The position numbers were made by a program, and so were the translations under genes. A model generated the notes under the pieces. It was not told where the DNA came from and did not search any database. It worked only from the letters and a program-made list of their open reading frames with translations. Shown one piece after another: positions 19,054 to 29,196 of a stretch of DNA of 64,000 bases; the first letter of the stretch is position 1, and every line of letters starts with the position of its first letter. This stretch comes from Prochlorococcus marinus (lineage in GTDB: Bacteria > Cyanobacteriota > Cyanobacteriia > PCC-6307 > Cyanobiaceae), in assembly GCF_001180325.1 (NCBI RefSeq), contig NZ_CVSZ01000079.1:26598-90597 (forward strand), read 5' to 3'.

Positions 19054-19719
19054 ATGGATAATTTCACTGTAGGAGTTGTTGTCTTCCCTGGTTCTAATTG
19101 TGATCGTGATGTTTCATGGGCATTGGAAGGTTGTTTAGACATAAGAACAAAATACTTGTGGCATGAGTCTTCAGATTTAAGTGATGTAGATGCAATAGTT
19201 TTACCCGGAGGATTTAGCTATGGTGATTATTTAAGATGTGGCGCAATTGCGAGATTCTCTCCATTAATAAATGCCTTGGATGAGTTTGTTAAAAGCGGGA
19301 AAAGAGTTTTAGGAATTTGTAATGGGTTTCAAATTTTGACAGAATCAGGATTTTTGCCTGGTGCTCTTGTTGCAAATAAAAATCTTAATTTTATCTGTGA
19401 TGACGTTGAACTGGACATCGTTTCTTCAAAAGGAGGTTGGTTTAATAATGTAGATGAAAAACAAACGATTAAATTGCCAATAGCGCATGGGGAAGGAAGA
19501 TATCATTGTGATTCTGATACTTTAAAGAAACTTGTAGATAATGAATTGATCGCTTTGAGATATAAAAATAATCCCAATGGATCTTCATTCGATATCGCAG
19601 GCATAACTAATGAGAAGGGAAATGTTCTAGGTTTAATGCCTCATCCAGAGCGAGCATGCGACGAGACAATTGGTGGAACTGATGGTCTTTTTACATTAAA
19701 ATCATTAATATTGAAATAA
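19054..19719 (+). CDS. purQ: Phosphoribosylformylglycinamidine synthase subunit PurQ (glutaminase)
   Basis: Class I glutamine amidotransferase that supplies ammonia to PurL. The catalytic triad is visible: nucleophile C89 in GICNGFQIL, and H197 and E199 in [10 protein letters not shown]. The [13 protein letters not shown] oxyanion region and HGEGRY motif are intact; 221 residues is normal. It ends at a bidirectional terminator and faces fba. purL is not in the window. Confidence 0.97.
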   Translation: MDNFTVGVVVFPGSNCDRDVSWALEGCLDIRTKYLWHESSDLSDVDAIVLPGGFSYGDYLRCGAIARFSPLINALDEFVKSGKRVLGICNGFQILTESGFLPGALVANKNLNFICDDVELDIVSSKGGWFNNVDEKQTIKLPIAHGEGRYHCDSDTLKKLVDNELIALRYKNNPNGSSFDIAGITNEKGNVLGLMPHPERACDETIGGTDGLFTLKSLILK

Positions 19720-19751
19720 AAAAAGACCCCCAATTTTGGAGGCCTTTTTTT
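19720..19751. terminator. Bidirectional rho-independent terminator between purQ and fba
   Basis: A-run, GACCCCCAA, TTTT, GGAGGCC and a seven-T tract form an imperfect GC-rich stem with U-tracts on both strands. It begins at the purQ stop and ends 19 bases before the fba stop, as expected for a shared terminator of convergent genes. Confidence 0.8.
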
Positions 19752-19769
19752 ATTTAATTTGGGAAGAAA

Positions 19770-20843
19770 TTAAACAGTAGCTTTTACTTTTGGATCCAAA
19801 TCACCTTTTGCGTAAAGATCAGCAAAATAATTAGTGCTGTTTTGTTTGATCTTACTTGCTTGACCTTCGCACCAGAACTGCTTGTATCTATCAAGACAAA
19901 CTTGCTTCATGTATTTTCTAGCAGGCTTGTTGAAATGTCTTGGGTCGAAGTTTGCCTTATCAGCAAATGCTGCCTCTCTAACCGCGGCAGTGAAAGCAAG
20001 TCTGTTATCAGTATCAATGTTGACTTTCCTAACTCCATTTCTTATTCCCTCTTGAATTTCTTCAACAGGAACACCATAAGTTTGAGGAATTTCACCGCCA
20101 TATTTGTTAATGATATCCAACCATTCTTGAGGAACTGAACTAGATCCATGCATTACAAGATGGGTATTTGGAAGTGCTTTATGAATCTCAGCAATTCTGC
20201 TTATTGCAAGAACTTCCCCTGTAGGCTTTCTTGTAAATTTATAAGCACCATGACTTGTTCCTATAGCAATAGCTAAAGCATCGACTTTTGTTTTAGCTAC
20301 AAAATCTGCAGCTTCTTCAGGATCAGTCAAAAGCATATCTGTAGAAAGTTCACCTTCAAAACCATGACCATCTTCAGCTTCTCCTTTCCCTGTTTCTAAT
20401 GAACCTAAGCAACCTAATTCTCCTTCAACACTAACCCCAACTGAATGAGCAAAATCTACAACTTTTTTAGTAACTGCAACATTATATTCGTAACTTGCGG
20501 GTGTTTTTGCATCTGCCTCTAGAGAACCATCCATCATTACTGATGTGAAACCATTTATTGCTGCTGAATAGCATGTTGATGGCTCATTACCATGGTCTTG
20601 GTGCATTACAACTGGAATATTTGGATATGTTTCTGTAGCGGCAAGAATTAGATGACGTAAGAAAATTTCTCCTGCATAATTTCTTGCCCCTCTTGAAGCT
20701 TGGAGGATAACTGGACTATCAGTTTCATATGCTGCTTCCATGATTGCTTGAACTTGTTCAAGATTATTAACATTGAAAGCTGGAATACCGTAACCATTCT
20801 CAGCAGCGTGATCTAAAAGTAGTCTTAGTGGAACGAGGGCCAT
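19770..20843 (-). CDS. fba: Class II fructose-1,6-bisphosphate aldolase
   Basis: Zinc-dependent aldolase of glycolysis and the Calvin cycle, condensing triose phosphates to FBP and SBP. Motifs seen: the [15 protein letters not shown] catalytic Asp and zinc His near 80-94, the [10 protein letters not shown] loop, the [13 protein letters not shown] zinc region, [13 protein letters not shown] and the C-terminal [13 protein letters not shown] phosphate site. The 357-residue form is the class IIB type common in cyanobacteria. The ATG at 20843 has 92 bases of upstream sequence before the next gene; no recognisable operator was found there. Confidence 0.97.
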   Translation of the reverse strand: MALVPLRLLLDHAAENGYGIPAFNVNNLEQVQAIMEAAYETDSPVILQASRGARNYAGEIFLRHLILAATETYPNIPVVMHQDHGNEPSTCYSAAINGFTSVMMDGSLEADAKTPASYEYNVAVTKKVVDFAHSVGVSVEGELGCLGSLETGKGEAEDGHGFEGELSTDMLLTDPEEAADFVAKTKVDALAIAIGTSHGAYKFTRKPTGEVLAISRIAEIHKALPNTHLVMHGSSSVPQEWLDIINKYGGEIPQTYGVPVEEIQEGIRNGVRKVNIDTDNRLAFTAAVREAAFADKANFDPRHFNKPARKYMKQVCLDRYKQFWCEGQASKIKQNSTNYFADLYAKGDLDPKVKATV

Positions 20844-20935
20844 AATTAAAATAAGTTAGATGCTATACAAAGCACTTGTTTTCGCGAGTTTAGTACAAAG
20901 AGGGATCAAATGTCACGTAATTAGATATACAAAAT

Positions 20936-22033
20936 CTATATTTTTATATTTAACCCGCTCTTCGACGATTCTCTTATAGCTTCGCAAACTTTATGACTTG
21001 CAAGTCCCTCGCATAAGCCTGGAATGATAGGTGTTTTATTAAAAATACTCTCAGCCCATAAATTTTGAATTCTCAAAACTGGAGCTATTCTCCCATCAGT
21101 CCATGTTTTTTCAAAATTAAAACTTGAATCTGCAGTTAGATTTTGTATTTTATTTTTGTTGTTTGAATATTTTAAATTAAAACCATGTACATAATCTTTT
21201 TGGTTTTCGCTTTTAAGAATTAGTGAACCTTCGCTTCCATATATTTCTAAACTAAATCCTCTACCATTTTTAGAAATTGATGATAAAGATACCTGACATG
21301 GAATAAGATTCGAGCTGTAGTTTGATATTTCTATATTGGCTAAACATACATCTTCACTCGTAACATCATTTAAATCAGATGAATTAGGTAAAGGTCTTTT
21401 TTTTATTGATGTTGCTAACTTGCCAGACACGTTTATTGCTTCTCCAAAAAACCAATTCAACATATCGAATGCATGAGTACCTAAAGCGCCAATAACTCCT
21501 CCACCTTTTTCTTCCAAAGAATACCAATTCCAAGCTCTTTTAGGATCGGATCTGCTCCCCATTAACCAATCTAATTTGACTAAATATATTTCTCCTAAAA
21601 TATTTTCATCAATAATTTTTTTTGTCTGAAGGAAAAGAGGTACTGCTCTATATTCAAAATCAACACATACGCTTAAATTATTAATTAAAGATATTCTCTG
21701 AAGCTCTTCAATTTCTGAGGAGGATAATGAAACGGGTTTTTCTAGGAGCAAATTTTTATTATTCTCTAGAGCTTGTTTTGCTAACTTAAATCTTGATTCA
21801 GGAGGAGTGGCAATAATAATCCCATCAATTTTTGGAGATTTAACTAAGTCTTCCCAATTATGAAAAAAATCTAAGCCCGTTTCTTTTTCTATAATCGATT
21901 TTTGCTCTTTCTCGTAATGATAAATTGCTACAGGAGTTAAGTGATCAGACTCTTTTAATGCCTCTAAATGAACTTTTTTCCCAAATCCTAGTCCAGCGAT
22001 TGCTATTTTTAATTTTTTATTTTTAGTATTCAT
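20936..22033 (-). CDS. Gfo/Idh/MocA-family NAD(P)-dependent oxidoreductase
   Basis: Two-domain sugar or cyclitol dehydrogenase-like protein. The N-terminal Rossmann fold starts with IAGLGFGKKVHLEAL (12-26), then IIATPPESRF and the catalytic-site EKPVSLS motif near 97-103. The C-terminal alpha/beta domain has GVIGALGTHAFDML with its conserved His. The substrate cannot be read from sequence; inositol, glucose-fructose or nucleotide-sugar oxidation are all possible. It is 2 bases downstream of the small secreted protein gene and 5 from accD's operon partner, so it belongs to a leftward accD-containing operon. Confidence 0.88.
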   Translation of the reverse strand: MNTKNKKLKIAIAGLGFGKKVHLEALKESDHLTPVAIYHYEKEQKSIIEKETGLDFFHNWEDLVKSPKIDGIIIATPPESRFKLAKQALENNKNLLLEKPVSLSSSEIEELQRISLINNLSVCVDFEYRAVPLFLQTKKIIDENILGEIYLVKLDWLMGSRSDPKRAWNWYSLEEKGGGVIGALGTHAFDMLNWFFGEAINVSGKLATSIKKRPLPNSSDLNDVTSEDVCLANIEISNYSSNLIPCQVSLSSISKNGRGFSLEIYGSEGSLILKSENQKDYVHGFNLKYSNNKNKIQNLTADSSFNFEKTWTDGRIAPVLRIQNLWAESIFNKTPIIPGLCEGLASHKVCEAIRESSKSGLNIKI

Positions 22034-22035
22034 TC

Positions 22036-22428
22036 TTATTCATTAATAAACTCTGAACAGCTATTTTCAATAACAACATCTATAAGTTCATCATTATTAG
22101 AAGTTTGCCATTTTGAATTGAATTGTGGAATTCCATTTATTGATGTATCTTTAAACTTTTTTCCATTGCAATTAATTCTCATTACATAAAGTGATAACTC
22201 TCCATCATCATCAGAATTAGTTGGATTCTTAAAGAACTTTGTTAATACACTTATTTCACCATTTGGGAGCGACTTAATACTCCCTTTATCAAGCCATTCT
22301 TTCCCATCATCATTCTCTTTTAGTAGCACCCAGTCAACATTTCCTATCGCATATGAATAGGAGGCAAAGTTAAAAATAAAGAGTAGAAGGCTTAAAGAAA
22401 AATAAAATAAATTAGAAATTATTCTCAT
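22036..22428 (-). CDS. Small secreted protein of unknown function
   Basis: A hydrophobic N-terminal signal sequence of about 27 residues ends near SYAIG. The mature part (about 100 residues) has one early tryptophan (VDWVLLKEND) and two C-terminal cysteines, C112-like in MRINCNG and in ENSCSEF, that could form a disulfide. Marine cyanobacteria carry similar lumenal or periplasmic surface-adhesin-like proteins. It lies tightly between accD and the Gfo/Idh gene (gaps of 1 and 2 bases). Confidence 0.7.
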   Translation of the reverse strand: MRIISNLFYFSLSLLLFIFNFASYSYAIGNVDWVLLKENDDGKEWLDKGSIKSLPNGEISVLTKFFKNPTNSDDDGELSLYVMRINCNGKKFKDTSINGIPQFNSKWQTSNNDELIDVVIENSCSEFINE

Positions 22429-22429
22429 T

Positions 22430-23311
22430 TTATATATTTACTTCTGTAAGTTCTTTTACACCATGAATTTTTAAAATTTTAGTCAGAGTTTCCTTGAGAT
22501 CTTTCCTTTTTACTATTACATCAACAAAACCATGCTCAAGCAGATATTCAGCTGTTTGAAAATTATCGGGTAATTTTTCTCTTAATGTTTGTTCTATAAC
22601 CCTTCTTCCAGCAAATCCAATAAGTGCTTTAGGTTCCGCCAAAATTAAATCACCTAACATCGCAAAGCTGGCTGTAACCCCTCCAGTAGTTGGATGAGTT
22701 AACAAGGGCATATATAGGAGATTTTTCTCTTTATGTTTTTTTAGTGCTCCAGATATTTTTGCCATTTGCATGAGACTTAACATACCTTCTTGCATCCTTG
22801 CTCCTCCTGATGCGCAGACAATAAGAATTGGAAAATTTTCCAAAGTTGCTCTTTCAATTATCCTTGTAATTTTTTCACCAACTACTGAACCCATGGATCC
22901 TCCCATAAATCTAAAATCCATAACAGCTAATGCTAAAGGCATTGAATTCACAGAACAGATACCTGTTACGACTCCATCTCTTAAACCTGTACCTGCTTGA
23001 CTTTCTTTAATTCGATCAGCATACGCTCTTCTATCTTTAAAACCCAAAGGATCTGTAGGACTTAGTGAACTATCAAATTCTTTGAATGAATTTTTATCAG
23101 CAATTATATTTATCCTTTCATCGCTATTAATCCTATTGTGGTGTCCACAATTACTACAAACATTGAAATTTGAAATTAGGTCTTTTCTATAGGCTACTTG
23201 CGAACACTCTGAACATTTAACCCATAAACCATCTCCTTCGTCAGTATCTTGAGAAACTTTCCCAACAAATTGATCTTTACGCCTTGCGGCAAACCAGTCG
23301 ATTAATGACAC
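22430..23311 (-). CDS. accD: Acetyl-CoA carboxylase carboxyltransferase subunit beta
   Basis: Transfers the carboxyl group from carboxybiotin to acetyl-CoA, the first step in fatty acid synthesis. The N-terminal zinc ribbon has C33, C36, C52 and C55 (VKCSECS and VCSNCGHH). The crotonase-like body has [20 protein letters not shown], then [11 protein letters not shown], then [15 protein letters not shown]. Length 293 is normal. The start ATG at 23311 follows a 139-base gap from prkB in which I see no named motif. Confidence 0.97.
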   Translation of the reverse strand: MSLIDWFAARRKDQFVGKVSQDTDEGDGLWVKCSECSQVAYRKDLISNFNVCSNCGHHNRINSDERINIIADKNSFKEFDSSLSPTDPLGFKDRRAYADRIKESQAGTGLRDGVVTGICSVNSMPLALAVMDFRFMGGSMGSVVGEKITRIIERATLENFPILIVCASGGARMQEGMLSLMQMAKISGALKKHKEKNLLYMPLLTHPTTGGVTASFAMLGDLILAEPKALIGFAGRRVIEQTLREKLPDNFQTAEYLLEHGFVDVIVKRKDLKETLTKILKIHGVKELTEVNI

Positions 23312-23450
23312 AACTTTTCCTGTTTTTTCTATTTAAATCTAAGTAAGGTACTTTTATCAAGAAAGATATATAAAAATTTGAGATCCTCTAGATTAAAAAC
23401 TTCTCAAAATAAGAAAATAATGATTTAAGTTGATAATCGAAAATTAATTA

Positions 23451-24347
23451 TTATTTATTTTTCTCCTCAATCATTTTATGAATTATTGGAGTGAGAATTA
23501 GTTCCATTGCAAATCCCATTTTCCCTCCATTTACAACGATACTTGTTGGACTTGACATAAATGAATCATTAATCATTCCAAGCAAGTATTGAAAATCAAT
23601 CCCCCATTTCTCTCTTGCCCCTTTTCTGAAATGTATGATCACAAAGCTCTCATCAGGAGTTGGGATATTCCTGCATATGAAAGGATTAGAAGTGTCAATT
23701 GTCGGAATTCTTTGGAAATTAATATCGGTTTTGCTGAATTGTGGGCATATATGATTTATATAATCAGGCATTCTTCTCAATATAGTATCTACAATGGTTT
23801 CCGCTGAGTAGCCTCTTTCTGCGTTATCTCTATGGATTTTTTGAATCCACTCTAAATTTGTTATCGGAACAACTCCAACAAGTAGATCAGCATAAGAGGC
23901 AACATTGTATCCATCACCTTCTACCCCGCCATGCAAACCTTCATAAAAAAGTACATCTGTTCCCTCAGGAATATCTTCCCATGGAGTAAATTGCCCAGGT
24001 TCTAGGGATGTCCCAAGTCTTGTATTATGTTCTTCTGCTTCTTCAAGACTATGTAGATAATACCTTTTCTTTCCTCCTCCAGTTTCACCATAGATTTTAA
24101 AAAGTTCTTCTAGTTTGTCAAAAAGATTTGCCTCTGGACCAAAATGTGAGAAATTTTCACCTTTTGAAAGAGCGTCTGCCATAGCTTTTTTCATAGGCAT
24201 TCTTTCAAATCTGTGGTAACTATCACCTTCAACAACAGCGGGAACAATATCTTCTCTGGCAAAAATATGCTCAAAGGCTCTTTTTACTGTACTTGTTCCT
24301 GCTCCTGAAGATCCTGTTACAGCAACTACTGGATGACGTTTTGACAT
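23451..24347 (-). CDS. prkB: Phosphoribulokinase, class I (proteobacterial type)
   Basis: Phosphorylates ribulose 5-phosphate to ribulose 1,5-bisphosphate, the CO2 acceptor of Rubisco. The P-loop is GSSGAGTST (12-20), followed by EGDSYHRFER, FSHFGPEAN, YGETGGGKKR and FYEGLHGG. These segments and the 298-residue length match the octameric class I enzymes of purple and other proteobacteria. The class II form of most cyanobacteria and plants is about 330-350 residues, with a GDSGCGKST P-loop and regulatory cysteines. The expected CP12-responsive cysteine pair is not seen. Confidence 0.92.
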   Translation of the reverse strand: MSKRHPVVAVTGSSGAGTSTVKRAFEHIFAREDIVPAVVEGDSYHRFERMPMKKAMADALSKGENFSHFGPEANLFDKLEELFKIYGETGGGKKRYYLHSLEEAEEHNTRLGTSLEPGQFTPWEDIPEGTDVLFYEGLHGGVEGDGYNVASYADLLVGVVPITNLEWIQKIHRDNAERGYSAETIVDTILRRMPDYINHICPQFSKTDINFQRIPTIDTSNPFICRNIPTPDESFVIIHFRKGAREKWGIDFQYLLGMINDSFMSSPTSIVVNGGKMGFAMELILTPIIHKMIEEKNK

Positions 24348-24436
24348 TTTTTAAAAACAATATCTAATGATTCTGACAGGTCATATGCCAACTTTATGTT
24401 TTACTTAAAAATATTTTTTTATTTATTAATTTTTTT

Positions 24437-25510
24437 TTAAATTTCATCAATTATTTTATCTCCGATTTCACTGCAAGATAAAACTTCAGTAGACCCATCA
24501 GCTAAATCTGCTGTTCTAAATCCTTTTGATAAAACTTTATCAATGGCAGTTTCTAAATTTTCTGCAGCTTCTTCTTCATTTAATCCAATTTTTAACATCA
24601 TCGAAGCAGATAAAAGCATTGCAATAGGATTAGCTATGTTTTTACCAGCTATATCAGGAGCCGAACCATGAACAGGTTCAAAAACGCCTGGGCCATTATT
24701 GTTTAAAGAAGCAGATGGAAGCATACCAATAGAACCAGTTAACATTGCGGCTAAGTCGCTTAAAATATCTCCAAATAAATTACTAGTTAAAATCACATCA
24801 AATTGACCAGGATCTCTAACTAATTGCATTGCTGCATTATCAACGTACATATTGCTTAGAGATATATTTTTATCTTTTGAGGTGATATTTAAAACTGTAT
24901 CTCTCCACAATTGACTAACCTCAAGAACGTTTGATTTATCAACAGAACATATTTTTTTATTTCTTTGGTTAGCAATTTTTATTGCTATTTCGGTTATTCT
25001 TTCTATTTCATTCGAATCATAAACCATAGTATTGAAAGCTTTTGGGATTTTTGTATTTGTTATGTGGCCTCTTGGTTTTCCAAAATAAATTCCTCCTATT
25101 AATTCTCTTACGACAATAAGATCTACATGCTCAACGATTTCTTTTTTTAATGTACTTGCATCTAATAGAGATTTTCTTATTTTGACAGGCCTGATATTTG
25201 CGAAAAGGTTTAGGGCAGATCTTAACTTTAGTAACCCACTTTCTGGCCTTAATTCTCTTGCAAGAGAATCATATTTAATATCTCCAACACATGCTAAAAG
25301 TACTGCGTCACTTTTTTTACATTGATCTAGTGTCTCATCTGGAGCAGGAGTACCATATTTTTCATACGCTATCCCTCCAAATAATTTTTCAATAATCTCA
25401 ATATCGAAATTATGATTTTTTGAAAGCTTTTTTAAAACTTTTTTTGAAACTTCTGAAATCTCTGGTCCAATCCCGTCTCCTGACAATAAAACAATCTTAT
25501 ATTTCTTCAT
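24437..25510 (-). CDS. leuB: 3-isopropylmalate dehydrogenase
   Basis: NAD-dependent oxidative decarboxylation of 3-isopropylmalate in leucine synthesis. Visible motifs are LLSGDGIGPEI (8-18), LRPESGLLKLRSAL with the substrate-binding arginines, VRELIGGIYFG and NLFGDILSDLAAMLTGSIG with the metal aspartates, and the C-terminal EPVHGSAPDIAGK cofactor loop. Length 357 is normal. lpxD ends 28 bases upstream on the same strand, so the two probably share a transcript. Confidence 0.97.
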   Translation of the reverse strand: MKKYKIVLLSGDGIGPEISEVSKKVLKKLSKNHNFDIEIIEKLFGGIAYEKYGTPAPDETLDQCKKSDAVLLACVGDIKYDSLARELRPESGLLKLRSALNLFANIRPVKIRKSLLDASTLKKEIVEHVDLIVVRELIGGIYFGKPRGHITNTKIPKAFNTMVYDSNEIERITEIAIKIANQRNKKICSVDKSNVLEVSQLWRDTVLNITSKDKNISLSNMYVDNAAMQLVRDPGQFDVILTSNLFGDILSDLAAMLTGSIGMLPSASLNNNGPGVFEPVHGSAPDIAGKNIANPIAMLLSASMMLKIGLNEEEAAENLETAIDKVLSKGFRTADLADGSTEVLSCSEIGDKIIDEI

Positions 25511-25538
25511 TTAAATTTTTGTTTAATAGAACAATAAA

Positions 25539-26573
25539 TTATTGCTTGTCTAATTGTCTAAGTTTTTTTGCTAATTCTGGTAATTTTTTAAAAATACTTG
25601 AACTCCTTAGCCATGATTTATTTTCCATCGCGGGGAAACCACTTATTACCTTGCCATCTTCAATGTCACAATGGATTCCGCATTTTGAACTCGCAATGAC
25701 ATTATTACCAACTTTTACTCTATTATTGACTCCTACTTGCCCTGCCAAAATAACACCATCTCCAATATTTGCGCCTCCAGCGATACCAACTTGAGCTGCA
25801 AATGCACAATTCTTTCCAATTTTTACGCCATGACCTATTTGTATTAAATTATCCAACTTTGTTCCCTCATCAATAAAAGTAAATCCAACTGCGGGTCTAT
25901 CAATACAACAATTAGTTCCAATTTCTACAAAACTCATTATTTTTACACCACCTTTTTGCGGCATCTTTACCCATTTGCCATTTTCAGGAATAAAACCAAA
26001 TCCCTCTGATCCAATAACAGAATTTGAATTAATTACACAATTATTTTTTAGAGTGGTATTTTCGTAAATAACACAATTAGGATGAATTATATTATTATTT
26101 CCTATTTGAACATTGCCTAAAATTGATGATCCAGGAAGAATATGATTATTGTCTCCAATTACGGTATTTTCTCCAATATAGACATTAGGTCCAATATGGC
26201 AATCTGCTCCAATTATTGCTGTTTTATCTATAACTGCTGAAGCATGAATTCCTGGTTTGAAATTGATAGTTTTATATAAATAATCCAATACTTCTGCAAA
26301 TGCAATTCTTGGATTTTTAACGATTATGTTAGATATATTGAGTTTTTTTAGGGCACTAACGATTTCATCGTTGTTAGTAGTTATTATTGCTGAGGCTTTA
26401 GTTTGATCTAATTTTTCTTTAAGGATATTATTTTCCTCTAAAAAAGATATTTGATGTTTAACTGCAGCATCTAATGAGGCAGCATCATCTATGTTTAAAT
26501 CTTCGAAAATATTGGCACTAATAAAATTTGAATTTCCTTTTTTTATTAGATCAACTAAATCACTTAAAAGCAT
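25539..26573 (-). CDS. lpxD: UDP-3-O-acylglucosamine N-acyltransferase
   Basis: Adds the second acyl chain in lipid A synthesis. The N-terminal uridine-binding domain is followed from about residue 110 by hexapeptide repeats typical of a left-handed beta-helix (for example IGPNVYIGENTVIG, IGNNNIIHPNCVIY). The family catalytic region QIGHGVKIGKNCAFAAQVGI contains the active-site His. Length 344 is normal. proB lies 19 bases upstream. The gene shows that a lipid A pathway is retained in this streamlined genome. Confidence 0.95.
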   Translation of the reverse strand: MLLSDLVDLIKKGNSNFISANIFEDLNIDDAASLDAAVKHQISFLEENNILKEKLDQTKASAIITTNNDEIVSALKKLNISNIIVKNPRIAFAEVLDYLYKTINFKPGIHASAVIDKTAIIGADCHIGPNVYIGENTVIGDNNHILPGSSILGNVQIGNNNIIHPNCVIYENTTLKNNCVINSNSVIGSEGFGFIPENGKWVKMPQKGGVKIMSFVEIGTNCCIDRPAVGFTFIDEGTKLDNLIQIGHGVKIGKNCAFAAQVGIAGGANIGDGVILAGQVGVNNRVKVGNNVIASSKCGIHCDIEDGKVISGFPAMENKSWLRSSSIFKKLPELAKKLRQLDKQ

Positions 26574-26592
26574 TTTTCAGTTTTAATTTTTT

Positions 26593-27675
26593 CTAAGAGA
26601 GAGCAAGAACATCTCTATGAACGACAATTATCGAGGAGTTGTTATTTTCTTTATTATTTAAGATACTTCTTAATTTGTCGCTACTTATTGATACTAAACC
26701 TTTTGCAACTTCTTTATCATTTGTATTTACGATTTTAACTGCCTGATTAATCGTAAAGTTTCCTTCTACATTCTTAACACCAACCGCTAAAAGTGAGGCA
26801 CCTTTTTTTTTAATTGCAAAAGAAGCGCCATCATCTAAAGTAATTTTCCCTACTGTTTGAATTGCGTGTGAAAGCCAACTTTTTTTGTTTCCAATAGGTT
26901 TTTCTACTGGATAAAATAAAGTTCCAATTTTATTATCATTAAATATTTCAATTAAGTTTTTTTTATTAGTTCCATCAACTAGTTGGACTTCGACTCCTCC
27001 TTTTGTTGCTATTTCTGCAGAAATTAATTTTGTAGAAATTCCTCCTGTTCCCCATTCATTATTTGAGTTTTGAATATTTTTATCTTTAATTTCCTTTAAT
27101 TCACTATTATGAACTTCTTTAATAGGTTGCGCATCTTTATTATTACGTGGATCTTTTGAGTATAGATTTTCAATATCGGTTAATAAAATAAGCTTGTTAG
27201 CATTTATAGCCAAGGCAACTAAAGCAGAGAGGGTATCATTATCTCCATATTTAAGCTCTTCATTTGCTACGGTATCGTTTTCATTTACTATTGGAATAAC
27301 ATTCAAATCGATTAATCTTTTTAAAGTTTTAGAAGCGTTATTAAAGGATTCTCGTGAATTAAAATCAGCTTTAGTTATTAAAATTTGAGCAATATTAAGA
27401 CCTAATTTATTAAATACTCTATCGTATAAGGACATTAAATTAACTTGACCTACTGCAGCAGTAGCTTGAAGGGTACTTAAATCATTTGGTCTTGTTTTAA
27501 TATTTAACTTTTGGCAACCTAATCCAACGGCTCCACTAGTTACTAAAATTAACTTGTTTCCTTTTGAAAGAAAACTTGTAAAGGATCTAGAAAGGTTTTC
27601 AATAACTTCTTCTGTAGATGTTTCCTCTGTTCCTCTTAAAATACTAGTACCAATTTTTATAACCCAAGTTTTCAT
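26593..27675 (-). CDS. proB: Glutamate 5-kinase
   Basis: Phosphorylates glutamate as the first step of proline synthesis. The amino-acid kinase domain starts [11 protein letters not shown] and contains [23 protein letters not shown] and FGDND-like [13 protein letters not shown], with the [15 protein letters not shown] segment near 210. A C-terminal PUA domain follows from about 275. Length 360 is normal. It overlaps the upstream YqeG gene by four bases (ATGA). Confidence 0.96.
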   Translation of the reverse strand: MKTWVIKIGTSILRGTEETSTEEVIENLSRSFTSFLSKGNKLILVTSGAVGLGCQKLNIKTRPNDLSTLQATAAVGQVNLMSLYDRVFNKLGLNIAQILITKADFNSRESFNNASKTLKRLIDLNVIPIVNENDTVANEELKYGDNDTLSALVALAINANKLILLTDIENLYSKDPRNNKDAQPIKEVHNSELKEIKDKNIQNSNNEWGTGGISTKLISAEIATKGGVEVQLVDGTNKKNLIEIFNDNKIGTLFYPVEKPIGNKKSWLSHAIQTVGKITLDDGASFAIKKKGASLLAVGVKNVEGNFTINQAVKIVNTNDKEVAKGLVSISSDKLRSILNNKENNNSSIIVVHRDVLALS

Positions 27676-28166
27676 TTTATAAAATAAGAAATTAATTTTT
27701 CTATTGTCAAAGTTAAATTAAATTTTATAGGCAGGCCATCTCTATTTAATCTCTTAACTAATATTGTTTTTATATCACATCTATTCCCAACAATAATATC
27801 TGTAAAAATTCTGTCGCCAATAATGGCTATATTTTTTGGATCTCTGCCAATTTCTTTGATAGCAGACAAAGTTACTTTTTTTCTAGGTTTTGATGCATTG
27901 TATTTATAACTTAAATTTAATTCTTTCGCTATTTTTTCGATTCTTTTTTTTGATGGATTATTACTTATTAGATATAAGGAGAAAAGTTTTTTAGATTCTA
28001 TGATCCAATTTTTTACAGCTTTTGGGATCATATTTGATTTTCTATTTACTAGAGTCCCATCCACGTCTAGCAATAAAGAATTAATTCCTTTTTTTTGCAA
28101 CTCAGATTGAGAAATATTATATATTGGTAAGTTTGAATCCCAATTGATATTTAGGATAGATCTCAT
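27672..28166 (-). CDS. YqeG-family HAD phosphatase
   Basis: HAD superfamily IIIA phosphatase similar to YqeG. It has motif [11 protein letters not shown] (31-40) with the nucleophile and acid Asp pair, motif II LISNNPS near 83-89, a lysine in ASKPRKKV, and motif [17 protein letters not shown]. The fold matches proteins that dephosphorylate phosphatidylglycerophosphate (Gep4/Ptpmt-like relatives) in plants and yeast. A PGP phosphatase role, complementing pgsA at 35.4 kb, is plausible but inferred. The four-base overlap with proB shows co-translation. Confidence 0.82.
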   Translation of the reverse strand: MRSILNINWDSNLPIYNISQSELQKKGINSLLLDVDGTLVNRKSNMIPKAVKNWIIESKKLFSLYLISNNPSKKRIEKIAKELNLSYKYNASKPRKKVTLSAIKEIGRDPKNIAIIGDRIFTDIIVGNRCDIKTILVKRLNRDGLPIKFNLTLTIEKLISYFIK

Positions 28167-28171
28167 TTATT

Positions 28172-28708
28172 TTAAGAACTACTTTTTTCAAGCTCAGTTT
28201 CAATCAAAGGTTGAATTTTATCGAACTCATCATCTTCAACTAATAAGGCACCTTTGTCTTTTAATTTACCAACAATAAAAAAAGGATCTAGTGGTATATA
28301 TAAGCCATATTCTTGGTCAAAAAGATTAAAGTTAACTAGCAATTCATAACTCTCACTATCATCATCGACGTAATCTTCTTCTAATTCATCGTAAATTGGT
28401 TCTTCAAGTTCTCCTGATACTGTTAATGTAACTGCTGATCTGACAAGTCTTAAATCATGTTCTTGAAGGACTGCTTCAGCATTTTTTAGTATTTGTTCAT
28501 TTTTATCTATTTTCTCAATTAGTTCAGGTTCATCTTTTTCATTTATCTTAAAAAGACTTACTGGTGTATCAACTGGCGTTAATAAAGCATATTCTTGGCC
28601 TTCAACACTTACTAATTGTTCAAGATAACAAAATAGCTCGTTTCCATTTGAGTCATTTAATAAAAGAGTCTGTGCATCATAATTATCATTTGAATTGGCT
28701 TCTTTCAT
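28172..28708 (-). CDS. DUF3727 family protein
   Basis: Soluble acidic protein of 178 residues, matching DUF3727 (with a DUF1292-like half) of cyanobacteria and plastids: LLNDSNGNELFCYLEQLVSV near the start, LLTPVDTPV, then a second related unit EEDYVDDDSESYELL. Function is unknown. It lies five bases upstream of the YqeG gene in the same leftward operon, with ruvX 26 bases upstream. Confidence 0.85.
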   Translation of the reverse strand: MKEANSNDNYDAQTLLLNDSNGNELFCYLEQLVSVEGQEYALLTPVDTPVSLFKINEKDEPELIEKIDKNEQILKNAEAVLQEHDLRLVRSAVTLTVSGELEEPIYDELEEDYVDDDSESYELLVNFNLFDQEYGLYIPLDPFFIVGKLKDKGALLVEDDEFDKIQPLIETELEKSSS

Positions 28709-28734
28709 TTAAAAATTATCTATCCTTTTTAATA

Positions 28735-29196
28735 CTAATATTTTATCTGACGTTTACCAGCTATTTCTTCTAATTCAGGACCTTCTTCGATCCATTGTTC
28801 AAGTATTATTTTTGCTGAAAAACTATCAATTAATCCGGATTTATCTTTTTTTATTCCAAATCTTTCTGAAGATTCCCAAGTTGAACTATGTTCGTTGACA
28901 TAAGAAAATGGAAGCTTTAATTCATTTGAAAGTAATTGACCGTAATTTTTACAGTCAATAGCTTGAGTGGTCATTTTACCTTTCTCATCTAGCGGAATAC
29001 CCACAATAAAACCAGTCAAATTAAATTCATTTATATAATTTCTAATGATTTTAATCTCTTGATTATTTTCAAATCGTTTTACTGCTGGAAGTATATTTGA
29101 TGTTATGCAGAGGGGATCACAATAAGCTAATCCTATTCTTTTGGAACCTATATCCAAACTCAAAATTGATTTGGGCTTGGGTTTGCAAAATTTCAC
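28735..29196 (-). CDS. ruvX: RuvX/YqgF-type Holliday junction resolvase-like protein
   Basis: RNase H-fold nuclease (YqgF family), implicated in Holliday junction resolution or pre-16S rRNA 5' processing. The first catalytic Asp is in [16 protein letters not shown] (residues 12-27), GIPLDEKGK follows, and the C-terminal [11 protein letters not shown] helix carries the remaining acidic region. Length 153 is slightly above the usual 140. Its start overlaps the preceding 351-residue gene by four bases. Confidence 0.9.
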   Translation of the reverse strand: MKFCKPKPKSILSLDIGSKRIGLAYCDPLCITSNILPAVKRFENNQEIKIIRNYINEFNLTGFIVGIPLDEKGKMTTQAIDCKNYGQLLSNELKLPFSYVNEHSSTWESSERFGIKKDKSGLIDSFSAKIILEQWIEEGPELEEIAGKRQIKY

